In this document: positions 52,591 to 61,129 of the stretch, piece by piece
How positions within the stretch are numbered: the stretch's first letter is position 1
How the letters are laid out: each line of letters starts with the position of its first letter
Source of the DNA: Microlunatus soli
GTDB lineage: Bacteria > Actinomycetota > Actinomycetes > Propionibacteriales > Propionibacteriaceae
Length of the DNA stretch: 64,000 nucleotides
Assembly: GCF_900105385.1 (NCBI RefSeq)
Contig: NZ_LT629772.1
Location: 2,852,001-2,916,000, forward strand
Reading direction: 5' to 3'
Program-made: the position numbers and the translations under genes
Notes under the pieces: generated by a model
The model's input: the letters and a program-made list of their open reading frames with translations, nothing else
The model's database searches: none
Told to the model about the DNA's origin: nothing

Positions 52591-53595
52591 TTGATCAACC
52601 TTCCCCCAGCACGTTCGACACATCAGCTCACCACCTTCGACCCGGCAACGCGGAACAAGGTGCTGACCCTCGAGCCGCTGACCCGAGCCGATGTCGGAAC
52701 GATCACCGGACCGGGCTACGTGGCCAAACTGTGGCTGACCTTCCCGGGCTGGTTCTGGGCGCACTGGGAGCCGGAGCGGCCCGTTGATCAACGGGTCCTG
52801 AAGACCTTGATCGTCAACGTCTACCTCGACGGTGCGGAGCAACCACAGATCAGTGCCCCGGTCGGCGACCTCTTCGGGATCGGTCTGTGCCGGATGGCCA
52901 GCTTCGCCGCGAACGCGTTCGGGATGTCCTCGGGTGGGTTCTACCTCAACCTGCCGATGCCGTTTCGCAGCTCGCTGCGGATCGAGGTGCGCAATGTCGA
53001 CCCCGATTTTGCCACGGACGTGTTCTGCAACGTGCTCTACCAGCGGGTCGACGAACTGCCCGACGACGTACCGTCACTGCACGGCTTCTTCCACACCGGT
53101 CGCCAGTCGGGTTCGGAACCGTTGCTGCTGGCCGAGCTGACCGGGTCCGGCCGCTACCTGGGATGCACGCTGTCCTGCCAGGGAGAACGGCCCAACTACC
53201 TGTCCTACCTGGAGGCGCCCGAACACGTCTTCATCGACGACAACTGGACCGCGCCGCAGATCGTGGGCACCGGCCTGGAGGACTACTTCCTCGGCGGCTG
53301 GTACTTCCGCGAGGGTCCATTCATCGGGCCGTCGCACGGGGTGCCGGTGAAGGACACCTTGGACAGCTCGGTGGCGATGTATCGGATGCACGATCTGGAC
53401 GCGATCCGCTTCGACCGTCGGTTCCGGATGACCTTCGAGAGCCCCTGGGACGCCGACCGGCTGGCGCCGTTCGCGCACTCCTCGGTGGCGTTCTTCTTCC
53501 TTGATCATCCGCAGGCGGCGCCGAGCATCCCTCTGCTCGACGAGCTGCTTTGTTGGTATCGGACGGTCGACTCCGATCACCAATCCATTCCTTGA
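52591..53595 (+). CDS. GH172 (DUF2961) family protein
   Basis: A 334-residue cytoplasmic protein with the DUF2961 pattern: DVGTITGPGYVAKLWLTFPGWFW, LKTLIVNVYLDG, GGFYLNLPMPF, E208 and E211 in YLEAPEHVFIDDNW, and IVGTGLEDYFLGGWYF with E230. Characterised GH172 enzymes act on alpha-D-arabinofuranosides or alpha-D-fructofuranosides including difructose anhydride I. TTG 52591 has GGAG at 8 bases and is preferred over GTG 52537, which has no ribosome binding site. It follows the binding protein gene in the same direction and convergently meets the TetR gene. Confidence 0.82.
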   Translation: MINLPPARSTHQLTTFDPATRNKVLTLEPLTRADVGTITGPGYVAKLWLTFPGWFWAHWEPERPVDQRVLKTLIVNVYLDGAEQPQISAPVGDLFGIGLCRMASFAANAFGMSSGGFYLNLPMPFRSSLRIEVRNVDPDFATDVFCNVLYQRVDELPDDVPSLHGFFHTGRQSGSEPLLLAELTGSGRYLGCTLSCQGERPNYLSYLEAPEHVFIDDNWTAPQIVGTGLEDYFLGGWYFREGPFIGPSHGVPVKDTLDSSVAMYRMHDLDAIRFDRRFRMTFESPWDADRLAPFAHSSVAFFFLDHPQAAPSIPLLDELLCWYRTVDSDHQSIP

Positions 53596-53598
53596 TCA

Positions 53599-54588
53599 TC
53601 ACTTCGCGCCGCGCTCCAGCGCTGCCTTGATCAGTTCGCGTTCGCGTTTGCGAGCCTCACGCAGCTTGGTCTCGGCCTCGCGACGCTTCTTGACGGCATC
53701 ACGGACCTTGGCGTCCTTGCGGACGTGATCCAGTCCCATCGCCTCGGCGAGTTGATCTTCGGTCCGGATGCCTGGATCGGCGACTGCCGAGGCAACCGGT
53801 TCGCGGCCGTCGGCGTACTGCGCAACACCGGCGATGATCACGTGGATGCCGAACTCGTAGTCGCTGGTGTCGTCGTCGGGCGGATCCTCCATCTCCACGA
53901 TGTAGGCGCCGGAGTCGACCAGGGGCCGCAGATACGGGAAGCGTTCCGGCGAGACCAGCTCCTTGACGATCTCGACGCGCCGCGCTACCGCCGTTGCGGA
54001 CAGTTGCTGATACTCGTCGGCCATGTCCCGGGCGAGCTCGGCGGCGCTGCGGACGAAGGTGCTGATCAACAACAACACCCCGACCTTCTCGTGATCGGTG
54101 ATCGGCAGCGTCCGCATCGCGCGGATGGCCTGATCGGCCACCAGCAGATTGTTCGGAGTCAGCAGCTGCGCCGACGAGACCGGGATGTCGGTCAGCCACG
54201 GATGCTCCCGATACATCGCGTACAGCTGGTCGGCGATCAACCGAAGCTCCCGCTGCCACCCTGATCGCTCGCCGTCGTCGTCGGCCGGCGGCATCAGATC
54301 GGTCTCGGGCGCCGTCAGCCGATCGGCCGTCACGGCCTCCTGCATCAGGTGCAGCAGGTCCTCCTTGGCTGTCACGTAGCGATAGAGCGCCATCGTGGTG
54401 AAGCCGAGCGAGCTGGCCACCTTGCTCATCGTCACCGCACCGAGACCGTCGGCGTCGGCGATCTCGATCGCGGCCTCGACGATCCGCTCGTGGCTCAATT
54501 CGCGCTTCGGGCCGCGCTGCGGGTCGGCCACCATCCCCCAGGCGATGGCGACCGCTCGGGGCAGCCCTTCGTCGGCAGCTTCGGTCAT
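53599..54588 (-). CDS. TetR-family repressor with long C-terminal tail
   Basis: A 329-residue regulator, long for the family. HTH at about 33-77 (ERIVEAAIEIADADGLGAVTMSKVASSLGFTTMALYRYVTAKEDLL), then a TetR_C-like domain, then a lysine/arginine/glutamate-rich coiled tail (VRKDAKVRDAVKKRREAETKLREARKRERELIKAALERG). It is divergent from the flavin monooxygenase and the export genes, and a 16-base-period repeat array occupies the gap. Confidence 0.9.
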   Translation of the reverse strand: MTEAADEGLPRAVAIAWGMVADPQRGPKRELSHERIVEAAIEIADADGLGAVTMSKVASSLGFTTMALYRYVTAKEDLLHLMQEAVTADRLTAPETDLMPPADDDGERSGWQRELRLIADQLYAMYREHPWLTDIPVSSAQLLTPNNLLVADQAIRAMRTLPITDHEKVGVLLLISTFVRSAAELARDMADEYQQLSATAVARRVEIVKELVSPERFPYLRPLVDSGAYIVEMEDPPDDDTSDYEFGIHVIIAGVAQYADGREPVASAVADPGIRTEDQLAEAMGLDHVRKDAKVRDAVKKRREAETKLREARKRERELIKAALERGAK

Positions 54589-54631
54589 CGCGAGATCTCC
54601 TGCACGGGCACCAATCTATCGACTTCCCGGC

Positions 54632-54690
54632 AAACTGTGTACCGGACACTCTGTGTATGCCATACTCTGTGTATCACGCACTCTGTATAT
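54632..54690. promoter_or_regulatory. tandem 16-base repeat array between TetR and monooxygenase genes
   Basis: ACTCTGTGTAT occurs at 54648 and 54664 and, with one change, as ACTCTGTATAT at 54680; a degenerate unit (8 of 11) starts at 54632. The starts are exactly 16 bases apart. The array fills the promoter gap and is likely to bind several TetR dimers, one per about 1.5 helical turns. Confidence 0.65.
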
Positions 54691-54714
54691 GCCGCACACA
54701 TAAGGGGATCTGCG

Positions 54715-55932
54715 ATGCACACCACCGACGTACTGATCAGCGGAGCCGGCATCGCCGGCAGCGCTGCTGCCTTCTGGCTGGCCCGGGCCGGCTTCTCCGT
54801 GACCGTGGTCGAACGAGCACCGGCACCTCGCCCCGGCGGACAGGCGGTCGACCTGCGCGGCGCCGGCCGGACCGTGGTCGAACGGATGGGCCTGCTCGAC
54901 CGGGCACGGGAGATCGCCACCGATCAACACGGACTCGAGTTGGTCGGCGACGACGGACGTTCGCTGTTCCGGTTGCCGGTCGACAGCTTCGGCGGCGAGG
55001 GGATCATCTCCGAGATCGAGATCCTCCGCGGCGATCTGGCAACCATGCTGCACGATGCGGTTCCGGCCGGCACCGACTACATCTTCGATGACACGATCAC
55101 CGCCCTGGACGCCGACGACGACGGCGTGACGGTGCGCCTGGAGAAGTCCGCCGCTATCCGCTGTCGGCTGGTGATCGGCGCCGACGGCTCGCACTCGGTC
55201 GTCCGGAATCTGATCCTCGGCGGCGACGCGGGAGTCCGGCCGATGAACTGCTACACGTCCTGGTTCAGCAGCGACGCCGCGATCGATGGTCACGGCTGGG
55301 TGCAGATGCACAACGCTCCCGGCGGTCGGGTCGCGATGGTGCGTCCGGGGACCTCACCGGGCGACCTCAAGGTCGGACTGAGCTTCCGTTCCACGCCGTT
55401 CGACTACGACCGCCGCGACCTGCATGCCCAGCAGGACATTCTGTCCCGGCGGTTCGCCGGGGTCGGGTGGGAGGTCCCACGACTTCTGGACGCGATGAGG
55501 TCGGCCGACGACTTCTTCTTCGACTCGATGGACCAGATCCACCTGGATCATTGGCACCAGGGTCGGGTCGTGTTGCTCGGCGACGCGGGCTACTGCGCCA
55601 GCCCGTTGACCGGGCTCGGCACCAGCCTGGCGCTGGTCGGCAGCTATGTGTTGGCCGGCGAATTGAGCGCTGCCGGCGCCGATCATGCGACCGCGTTCGC
55701 GCGGTACGAGCAGATCATGCGGCCCTACGTCAGCCAGGCCCAGACCTTGCCACCCGGCGGAGCCGGCGGGTTCGCCCCGTCCAGCCGCTTCATGATCAAA
55801 CTCCGAACGGCCTCGATGCGGGCTTCACTGCGCTGGCCACTGAACCGGATGATGGCGCGCCAGTTCGCCAAGGCCGACGCCATCGAGCTCCCCGACTACA
55901 CGCTCCACGCCGACCCGGTCGGCCGACGATGA
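54715..55932 (+). CDS. FAD-dependent monooxygenase
   Basis: The 405-residue flavoprotein has the GxGxxG nucleotide motif ISGAGIAGSAAAFWLARAGFSVTVVER, the DG motif VIGADGSHSVVR, and the GD motif RVVLLGDAGYCASPLTGLGTSLA of group A hydroxylases (TetX/PHBH type). Such enzymes hydroxylate aromatic or polyketide compounds, including drugs. It is the first gene of an operon with an ABC exporter; AAGGGGAT precedes the ATG. Confidence 0.9.
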   Translation: MHTTDVLISGAGIAGSAAAFWLARAGFSVTVVERAPAPRPGGQAVDLRGAGRTVVERMGLLDRAREIATDQHGLELVGDDGRSLFRLPVDSFGGEGIISEIEILRGDLATMLHDAVPAGTDYIFDDTITALDADDDGVTVRLEKSAAIRCRLVIGADGSHSVVRNLILGGDAGVRPMNCYTSWFSSDAAIDGHGWVQMHNAPGGRVAMVRPGTSPGDLKVGLSFRSTPFDYDRRDLHAQQDILSRRFAGVGWEVPRLLDAMRSADDFFFDSMDQIHLDHWHQGRVVLLGDAGYCASPLTGLGTSLALVGSYVLAGELSAAGADHATAFARYEQIMRPYVSQAQTLPPGGAGGFAPSSRFMIKLRTASMRASLRWPLNRMMARQFAKADAIELPDYTLHADPVGRR

Positions 55933-55961
55933 GCCGCCGGACCGACGGAAGGGACCGCCCG

Positions 55962-56861
55962 ATGACCGACTCACCCACTGGGTACGCGATCGAGACCGAT
56001 CGACTGACCAAGAGCTTCGGCGAGGTCGCCGTGTTGCGCGGGCTCGATCTCCGGGTCCCAGCCGGTCGGATCTTCGCCCTGCTCGGGCCGAACGGCGCCG
56101 GCAAGACAACCTTGATCAACATCCTGTCGACGCTGCTGCCGCCGGACGGCGGTCGAGCCCGGGTCGGCGGCTTCGACGTCGTCGGTGACCGCGAACGGGT
56201 CAAGTCGGTGATCAGCCTGACCGGACAGTACGCCGCGGTCGACGAGATCCTCACCGGTCGGGAGAACCTGATCATGCTGTGCCGACTGTCCGGGCTGGAT
56301 CGCCAGCAGGCCACCACGCGGACGGCGCAGTTGCTCGAGCAGTTCGATCTGGTCGACGCCGCAGCCAAGCGGGCGGGCAGCTATTCCGGCGGGATGCGAC
56401 GCCGCCTCGACCTGGCGCTGGGACTGATCGCGATCCCGTCGGTGATCTTCCTGGACGAGCCGACGACCGGCCTGGACACCCGCAGCCGGCAGGCACTCTG
56501 GCAGGTGATCGGCTCGCTGACCGAGCTCGGCGCAACAGTCTTCCTGACCACGCAGTATCTGGAGGAGGCCGACCAGCTGGCGGACCGGATCGCGGTGATC
56601 AACGACGGAGTGCTGGTCGCGGAAGGCTCGGCACACGAGCTGAAGAACCGGGTCGGCACCGACGTGCTCGAGCTGCGTGATGCCGACGACCGGGTGATCA
56701 CCGAACTGGGCACCGACGGCACCGCCGACGGACTGCAACGACTGCTCGCCGGGCTGACGGAGGAACAACGCCGGCTGCGGGTCAGCGTTCGGCGGCCGAG
56801 TCTGGACGACGTCTTCCTCCACCTCACCGGACAACCCACGGATCAGGAGACAGCAGCATGA
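55962..56861 (+). CDS. ABC exporter ATPase (DrrA type)
   Basis: A 299-residue ATPase with Walker A GPNGAGKTT, signature YSGGMRRRLDL, Walker B VIFLDEPTTGLD and a C-terminal DrrA-like domain ending VRRPSLDDVFLHLTG. ATG 55962 has GGAAGGG at good spacing; an in-frame ATG at 55929 overlaps the monooxygenase stop in ATGA and is a possible coupled start. It energises the next gene product. Confidence 0.92.
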   Translation: MTDSPTGYAIETDRLTKSFGEVAVLRGLDLRVPAGRIFALLGPNGAGKTTLINILSTLLPPDGGRARVGGFDVVGDRERVKSVISLTGQYAAVDEILTGRENLIMLCRLSGLDRQQATTRTAQLLEQFDLVDAAAKRAGSYSGGMRRRLDLALGLIAIPSVIFLDEPTTGLDTRSRQALWQVIGSLTELGATVFLTTQYLEEADQLADRIAVINDGVLVAEGSAHELKNRVGTDVLELRDADDRVITELGTDGTADGLQRLLAGLTEEQRRLRVSVRRPSLDDVFLHLTGQPTDQETAA

Positions 56862-57697
56862 CCATGATCAGACAGGCGCCCTCGACCGCCCGCGACGCCG
56901 AACCGCGCGGAGGTTCGATCGGACCCGAGCTACGGACTCGACGGCCCTCGGCGATCACCACCCAGCTCACGTTCGTCGGACGCAGCCTGCGACACAGCCT
57001 TCGCGATCCGGAGGCGCTGATCATGGCGGTGGTGATGCCGGTGATCATGATGCTGCTCTTCACCTACGTCTTCGGCGGAGCGATCGAGGACGACGGCGGG
57101 TACGTCAACTATGTCGTCCCCGGTGTCATCCTGCTGTGTGCCGGCTTCGGATCGGCCAGCACCGCGGTGGCCGTCACCAGCGACCTCACCAACGGCGTGA
57201 TCAACCGATTCCGGACGATGCCGGTGCACAGCGCGATGGTGATCGGCGGGCATGTTGTCGCCAGCGTCGTCCGCAACCTGTTCGCCACCGTGATCGTCTT
57301 CGGGGTAGCGATCCTGATCGGCTACCGGCCGAACGCCACAGCGCTTGCCTGGTTGGGATCCGCCGGCCTGATCACGCTCTACATCCTGGCCATCACCACC
57401 CTGTTCGCGGCCCTCGGAATCCTGGCCAAGACCGCCTCGGCGGCCAACAACTACGGCTTCGCGGTGCTCTTCCTGCCCTATCTGTCGAGTGCGTTCGTAC
57501 CGGTGGCGACGATGCCCGGCTGGCTGCAGTGGATCGCCGGTCATCAGCCGATCACCCCGATCATCGAAACACTCCGGTCGCTGTTGATGGGGACACCGAT
57601 GGCCACTCACGGCTGGTGGGCACTCGGCTGGTGCCTGCTCATCCTCGTCGGTAGCTCGCTGTGGGCCGGCTGGTTGTTCCCCCGTCGCCGACGTTGA
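56858..57697 (+). CDS. ABC-2 type exporter permease (DrrB type)
   Basis: The 279-residue membrane protein begins with a soluble segment followed by six membrane helices, with AVVMPVIMMLLFTYVFGGAI and NNYGFAVLFLPYLSSAFVPVATMPGWLQWIAGHQPITPIIETLR, the DrrB/ABC-2 landmark. Its ATG overlaps the ATPase stop in ATGA. Its 3' end overlaps the oppositely oriented MFS gene by 59 bases. Confidence 0.92.
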   Translation: MTMIRQAPSTARDAEPRGGSIGPELRTRRPSAITTQLTFVGRSLRHSLRDPEALIMAVVMPVIMMLLFTYVFGGAIEDDGGYVNYVVPGVILLCAGFGSASTAVAVTSDLTNGVINRFRTMPVHSAMVIGGHVVASVVRNLFATVIVFGVAILIGYRPNATALAWLGSAGLITLYILAITTLFAALGILAKTASAANNYGFAVLFLPYLSSAFVPVATMPGWLQWIAGHQPITPIIETLRSLLMGTPMATHGWWALGWCLLILVGSSLWAGWLFPRRRR

Positions 57698-59183
57698 TCG
57701 GCTGGTCCGGTCGCCGCCCGCTGACCCGATCGAGCCGCCAGGCAGCGACCAGGGCGATGGCGAGAATGCTGACTGAGGCCCAGATCGCGGCAGCGCCGGC
57801 GGTGGCGAACGTTGCCGGATCGGTGTCCGGTCCCGGCGTTGCCCGGCCACCGAGAACGCCGGCCAGCGTGGCACCGCCAACCGCGCTGCCGAGCGCCGAG
57901 CCGAGTTGGCGGACGGTGCTCTGGGTTGCCGAACCGCTGCCGGACCGGTCGGTCGGGATGTCCCGCAGCGTGGTCGAGGTCAGCTGGGCCGACGCAAGAC
58001 CGAGGCCGAGACCGTACGGCAGCAGGGTGAGGGCAACACTCCAGCCCGGGCCACTCAGCCCGACGGTGACCGCGGTCAGCGCCGCGCCGACCACCTCCAA
58101 CGCCAGCCCGAGGACGACCACCCGGGTGGCCCCGATCGCCGCGGCGAGGTGGCGCGCCGCCGCACCGGAGACGAAGGCGCCGGCAGCCATCGCGGCGAGC
58201 ACCAGACCGGCTGCGAGGGTGGACAGTCCGAGTGAGGTGATCAGAAACAGCGGGAGCACGAAGACCAGCGCGAACTCGCCCACCGCGACCAACATCGCGG
58301 TGACATTGCCGAAGACGAAGGTGCGGATGCCGAAGAGCCCCAGGTCGAGGACGGTGGCCCGGCCGATCCGCCGACGCCGGGATTCCCAACCGACGAAGGC
58401 GAACAGCAGCAGCCCGCCGACCGCGATCGCCACCGGGACGGGTGAGATCGGCGCCGTTGTCGGCCAGCTCAGGCCGGGCAGGTCAAGGACGGCCTTCGGT
58501 CGCCACCAGCCCAGGGTGCTGCTCTCGATCAGGCCGAAGACGATCAGCCCGAGGCCGGCCGCACTCAACAGCGTTCCGCCGATGTCCAGACCCGCACGCC
58601 CAACCGCTCCAGATCGGTTCTCGTCGACCAGCAGGATCGCCGCGACGAGGACGAGGATGCCGATCGGGACGTTGACCCAGAAGACCAGCCGCCAACTGCC
58701 GAGCTGGGTCAGCCAGCCGCCGAGCAGCGGACCGAGGGCGGCCGCACCCGACATCACCGCGCCCCAGATCCCGAACGCCGTGGCCCGGTCCCGGCCGCGG
58801 AAGGTGGCGTTCACCGCCGACAGGGTGGACGGCAACACCAGGGCACCGCCCAGCCCCTGCAATGCGCGGGCCCCCAGCAGTGCTCCGATGCCGGAGGACA
58901 GCGCGGCGCAGACACTGCCGAGAACGAAGACGGCGAGTCCGATCAGCAGCAGCCGCCGGCGCCCGAACCGGTCCCCGATCCTGCCGGCAGTGATCAACAG
59001 CGCGGCGAAGACGACGGAATAGAGGCTGTTCACCCACTGCGCGTCCGTGAGATCGAGGTGCAGATCGGCGATGACCGTCGGCAGCGCGACACCGACGACG
59101 GTGCCGTCCAGCACGATCATCGCCAGCGATGCTGCCAGTACCGCCAGGCCCGCCCAGCGCCGCGACCGGTTGCCGATGATCAT
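57639..59183 (-). CDS. MFS drug efflux pump (EmrB/QacA, DHA2 type)
   Basis: A 514-residue transporter with 14 membrane segments. Motif C-type GPLLGGWLTQLGSWRLVFWVNVPIG and the start MIVLDGTVVGVALPTVIADLHL with WVNSLYSVVFAALLI are typical of DHA2 pumps. It should expel toxic compounds by proton antiport. It is convergent with the DrrAB pair and transcribed toward it. Confidence 0.9.
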   Translation of the reverse strand: MIIGNRSRRWAGLAVLAASLAMIVLDGTVVGVALPTVIADLHLDLTDAQWVNSLYSVVFAALLITAGRIGDRFGRRRLLLIGLAVFVLGSVCAALSSGIGALLGARALQGLGGALVLPSTLSAVNATFRGRDRATAFGIWGAVMSGAAALGPLLGGWLTQLGSWRLVFWVNVPIGILVLVAAILLVDENRSGAVGRAGLDIGGTLLSAAGLGLIVFGLIESSTLGWWRPKAVLDLPGLSWPTTAPISPVPVAIAVGGLLLFAFVGWESRRRRIGRATVLDLGLFGIRTFVFGNVTAMLVAVGEFALVFVLPLFLITSLGLSTLAAGLVLAAMAAGAFVSGAAARHLAAAIGATRVVVLGLALEVVGAALTAVTVGLSGPGWSVALTLLPYGLGLGLASAQLTSTTLRDIPTDRSGSGSATQSTVRQLGSALGSAVGGATLAGVLGGRATPGPDTDPATFATAGAAAIWASVSILAIALVAAWRLDRVSGRRPDQPINVGDGGTTSRPTASYRRG

Positions 59184-59198
59184 GGCCGCTGCTGATGA

Positions 59199-59696
59199 TC
59201 ATGAGCGGGCGTCCAGCGCTGCCGATTCGCCGGTTCCGAGATCGGCCGGGCCGAGTTCGGCGGCAGCGGAGCGGTCATCGCGGATGCGCCGGCCGAGAGT
59301 CAGGAACAGCAGCAGGAAGCCGACCGTGAGCAGAATGTGCCCCATCCCCGAGATTCCCGCAAGGGCAGGACTCTCGGCGGCCGCGGAGCCCAGCACCTGC
59401 AGCGTTCCCTTGGTCGTCAGGCCGCCGACGGTGATCAGCAGACCGATGTTCCAGATCCACAGGAACCAGCCGAAGCGCCGGTCCCGGCTCAGTCGGTAGA
59501 CCCGTTCCAGGGCGAGCAGTCCGAGGCCGATCAGGGTTCCCAACACCAGGGTGTGGGTGTGCACGACGGCGAGCTGGGTCGACCCGCTGAAGTCGAGGTT
59601 CTTGGTGAGCTCGCGGTAGGTGAGCCCGCCCGCCAACCCGATGACGGTCCAGATGGCGGTGATCCGGAACAGGACGGACTCGGGCTTCTTCAGCAT
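59199..59696 (-). CDS. DUF2871-type membrane protein
   Basis: A 165-residue membrane protein with four or five helices and the histidine-containing block AVVHTHTLVLGTLIGLGLLALERVY and SGMGHILLTVGFLLLFLTLGRRI, which fits the DUF2871 group. It lies 15 bases upstream of the MFS gene, in the same direction, and may be co-transcribed. ATG 59696 has GAGGAG. Two palindromes just upstream suggest repression by the divergent TetR protein. Confidence 0.75.
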   Translation of the reverse strand: MLKKPESVLFRITAIWTVIGLAGGLTYRELTKNLDFSGSTQLAVVHTHTLVLGTLIGLGLLALERVYRLSRDRRFGWFLWIWNIGLLITVGGLTTKGTLQVLGSAAAESPALAGISGMGHILLTVGFLLLFLTLGRRIRDDRSAAAELGPADLGTGESAALDARS

Positions 59697-59737
59697 GACG
59701 CTCCTCGATTCAATGCGCCCGGTCAAACGTGCCAGGC

Positions 59738-59819
59738 TTTGCGACAAGGTGTCGCTAACAGACTCCACTGTAGTCTTGGAGACATGCTGTCGGCAACTTA
59801 GCGACAGTGATGTCGCTAA
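59738..59819. promoter_or_regulatory. two TetR operators
   Basis: Site A (59738-59758): TTTGCGACA and TGTCGCTAA around AGG, one mismatch. Site B (59798-59819): TTAGCGACA and TGTCGCTAA around GTGA, a perfect 9-base inverted repeat. Site A is close to the DUF2871 start and site B to the TetR start, so each flanks one of the divergent promoters. Confidence 0.75.
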
Positions 59820-59835
59820 CACGGGAGGGTCGCCG

Positions 59836-60429
59836 GTGCCGAAGATCGATGCGCCGACCGTTGCCGAGCACCGCGCCAACGTCCGAGCCCGATTGGTGGA
59901 TGCCGCCGAGGCCGCGCTGCGATCGGATCCGACGCACCTGACCGCCGGCGCGGTGACAACCGCTGCCGGCATCGCCCGGAACAGCATCTACCGGTATGTG
60001 GATTCCGTCGACGACCTCCGGGCCATGGTCGTCGACCGCTACCTACCCGACTGGCTGGCGGCGGTCGCGGCGGCGATGGAGACCGCGACCACACCCGAGG
60101 AACGGGTCGTTACCTGGGTCCGCGCCAACCTCGAACAGGCCGCCGGCACCGGACACGGCTGGTTGATGGAGGCCGCCCGACTGGCGCCGAGTGCTTCGAT
60201 GGACGAGGCGGTTGACCTGGCTCACAGCGGGATGCGCAGCTCATTGGCCGACGCCTGGAACGAGTTGCTGGATGCCGACACCGATCGGGTCCGGATCGCC
60301 GCCGGACTCACCGTCGGCATCCTCGACGCCGGCTTCCGACAACTCGACGCCGGCCTCCCGGTCGCGGTCGTCACCGAGACCGTCGTCGATGCGGCCCGGG
60401 CCGTCGTCACCGCACTGCGCTCGCGCTGA
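59836..60429 (+). CDS. TetR-family repressor
   Basis: The 197-residue regulator has HTH sequence LVDAAEAALRSDPTHLTAGAVTTAAGIARNSIYRYVDSVDDLRAMV and a helical C-terminal domain with HSGMRSSLADAWNELL. GTG 59836 follows GGGAGGG. It is divergent from the DUF2871/MFS genes and next to two matched palindromes, so it likely represses both. Confidence 0.9.
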   Translation: MPKIDAPTVAEHRANVRARLVDAAEAALRSDPTHLTAGAVTTAAGIARNSIYRYVDSVDDLRAMVVDRYLPDWLAAVAAAMETATTPEERVVTWVRANLEQAAGTGHGWLMEAARLAPSASMDEAVDLAHSGMRSSLADAWNELLDADTDRVRIAAGLTVGILDAGFRQLDAGLPVAVVTETVVDAARAVVTALRSR

Positions 60430-60513
60430 ACGAGCCGCTTCGTCCACGCCATCCCCCGAATCCGACGGCCAGTTCGTCGGCGGCCCGGTTGCCCGCCCGA
60501 GTCGTCGGATCGG

Positions 60514-61056
60514 TCATCCCGGATCTCGCCAGTGCTGCCGCTGACGTTCGGCGGTGCCGGTCCGGGCCGGCCCCCACGGCCGACGGTGGCGGATGAGGAC
60601 GATCACCAGCAGGACGGTCACCAGCAACGCACCGCCGTCGGTGATGACCGAGGGCAGGATGCCGGCCGGCCCGTACAGCGCGATGCTGGCCCGGAAGACC
60701 TCCGGCGGAATCATCACCACCCCGGCGGCCTGGGTCAGGTTGACCGCCAGCACGACCCAGAACAGCCACGTCGCGTTGCGCCGGCGCAGGGCCAGGATGC
60801 CGATCGCGTTGCCGAGGATGTAGACGCAGCCGACGATCCGGAAGCCGGTCAGGAACCCGGGTGCGGCAGCCGAAGCAGCCTCGGCCGACTGGCCGGCGAG
60901 AACCATCATCTGCTCGACGGCGCGACGGTTGATGATCACGAAGTTCTGCAGCACCGTGCCGATCGTGAAGACGATCGAACAGATACCGGTGATGAGCTGC
61001 ACACTGCCGGCCCGATCACTCCGCGGGGAACGGCGGGAATCACGAGGGGGAGTCAT
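60514..61056 (-). CDS. membrane protein of unknown function
   Basis: A 180-residue protein with a basic N-terminus and four hydrophobic segments (about 20-42, 68-92, 96-118 and 132-156). It has an arginine-rich cytoplasmic tail. No family was recognised. It is divergent from a TetR-type regulator, and a 15-base imperfect palindrome lies between them, so it is probably a regulated small membrane or stress protein. Confidence 0.65.
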   Translation of the reverse strand: MTPPRDSRRSPRSDRAGSVQLITGICSIVFTIGTVLQNFVIINRRAVEQMMVLAGQSAEAASAAAPGFLTGFRIVGCVYILGNAIGILALRRRNATWLFWVVLAVNLTQAAGVVMIPPEVFRASIALYGPAGILPSVITDGGALLVTVLLVIVLIRHRRPWGPARTGTAERQRQHWRDPG

Positions 61057-61070
61057 GGTGGCGGAGTTTA

Positions 61071-61085
61071 TCTAACAGTGGTAGA
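61071..61085. promoter_or_regulatory. TetR operator candidate
   Basis: TCTAACAGTGGTAGA is a 15-base palindrome with one mismatched pair. It lies between the membrane protein start (61056) and the TetR start (61130), in the position of a repressor site. Confidence 0.4.
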
Positions 61086-61129
61086 GAGCCAGCCGTCGAC
61101 TGCCCGACGGTGCTGGCTACCCTTCGGGC

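Noticed and set aside
54632-54690. Replication iterons
   Set aside because: No replication initiator gene nearby; position between a TetR gene and its divergent target explains it better.
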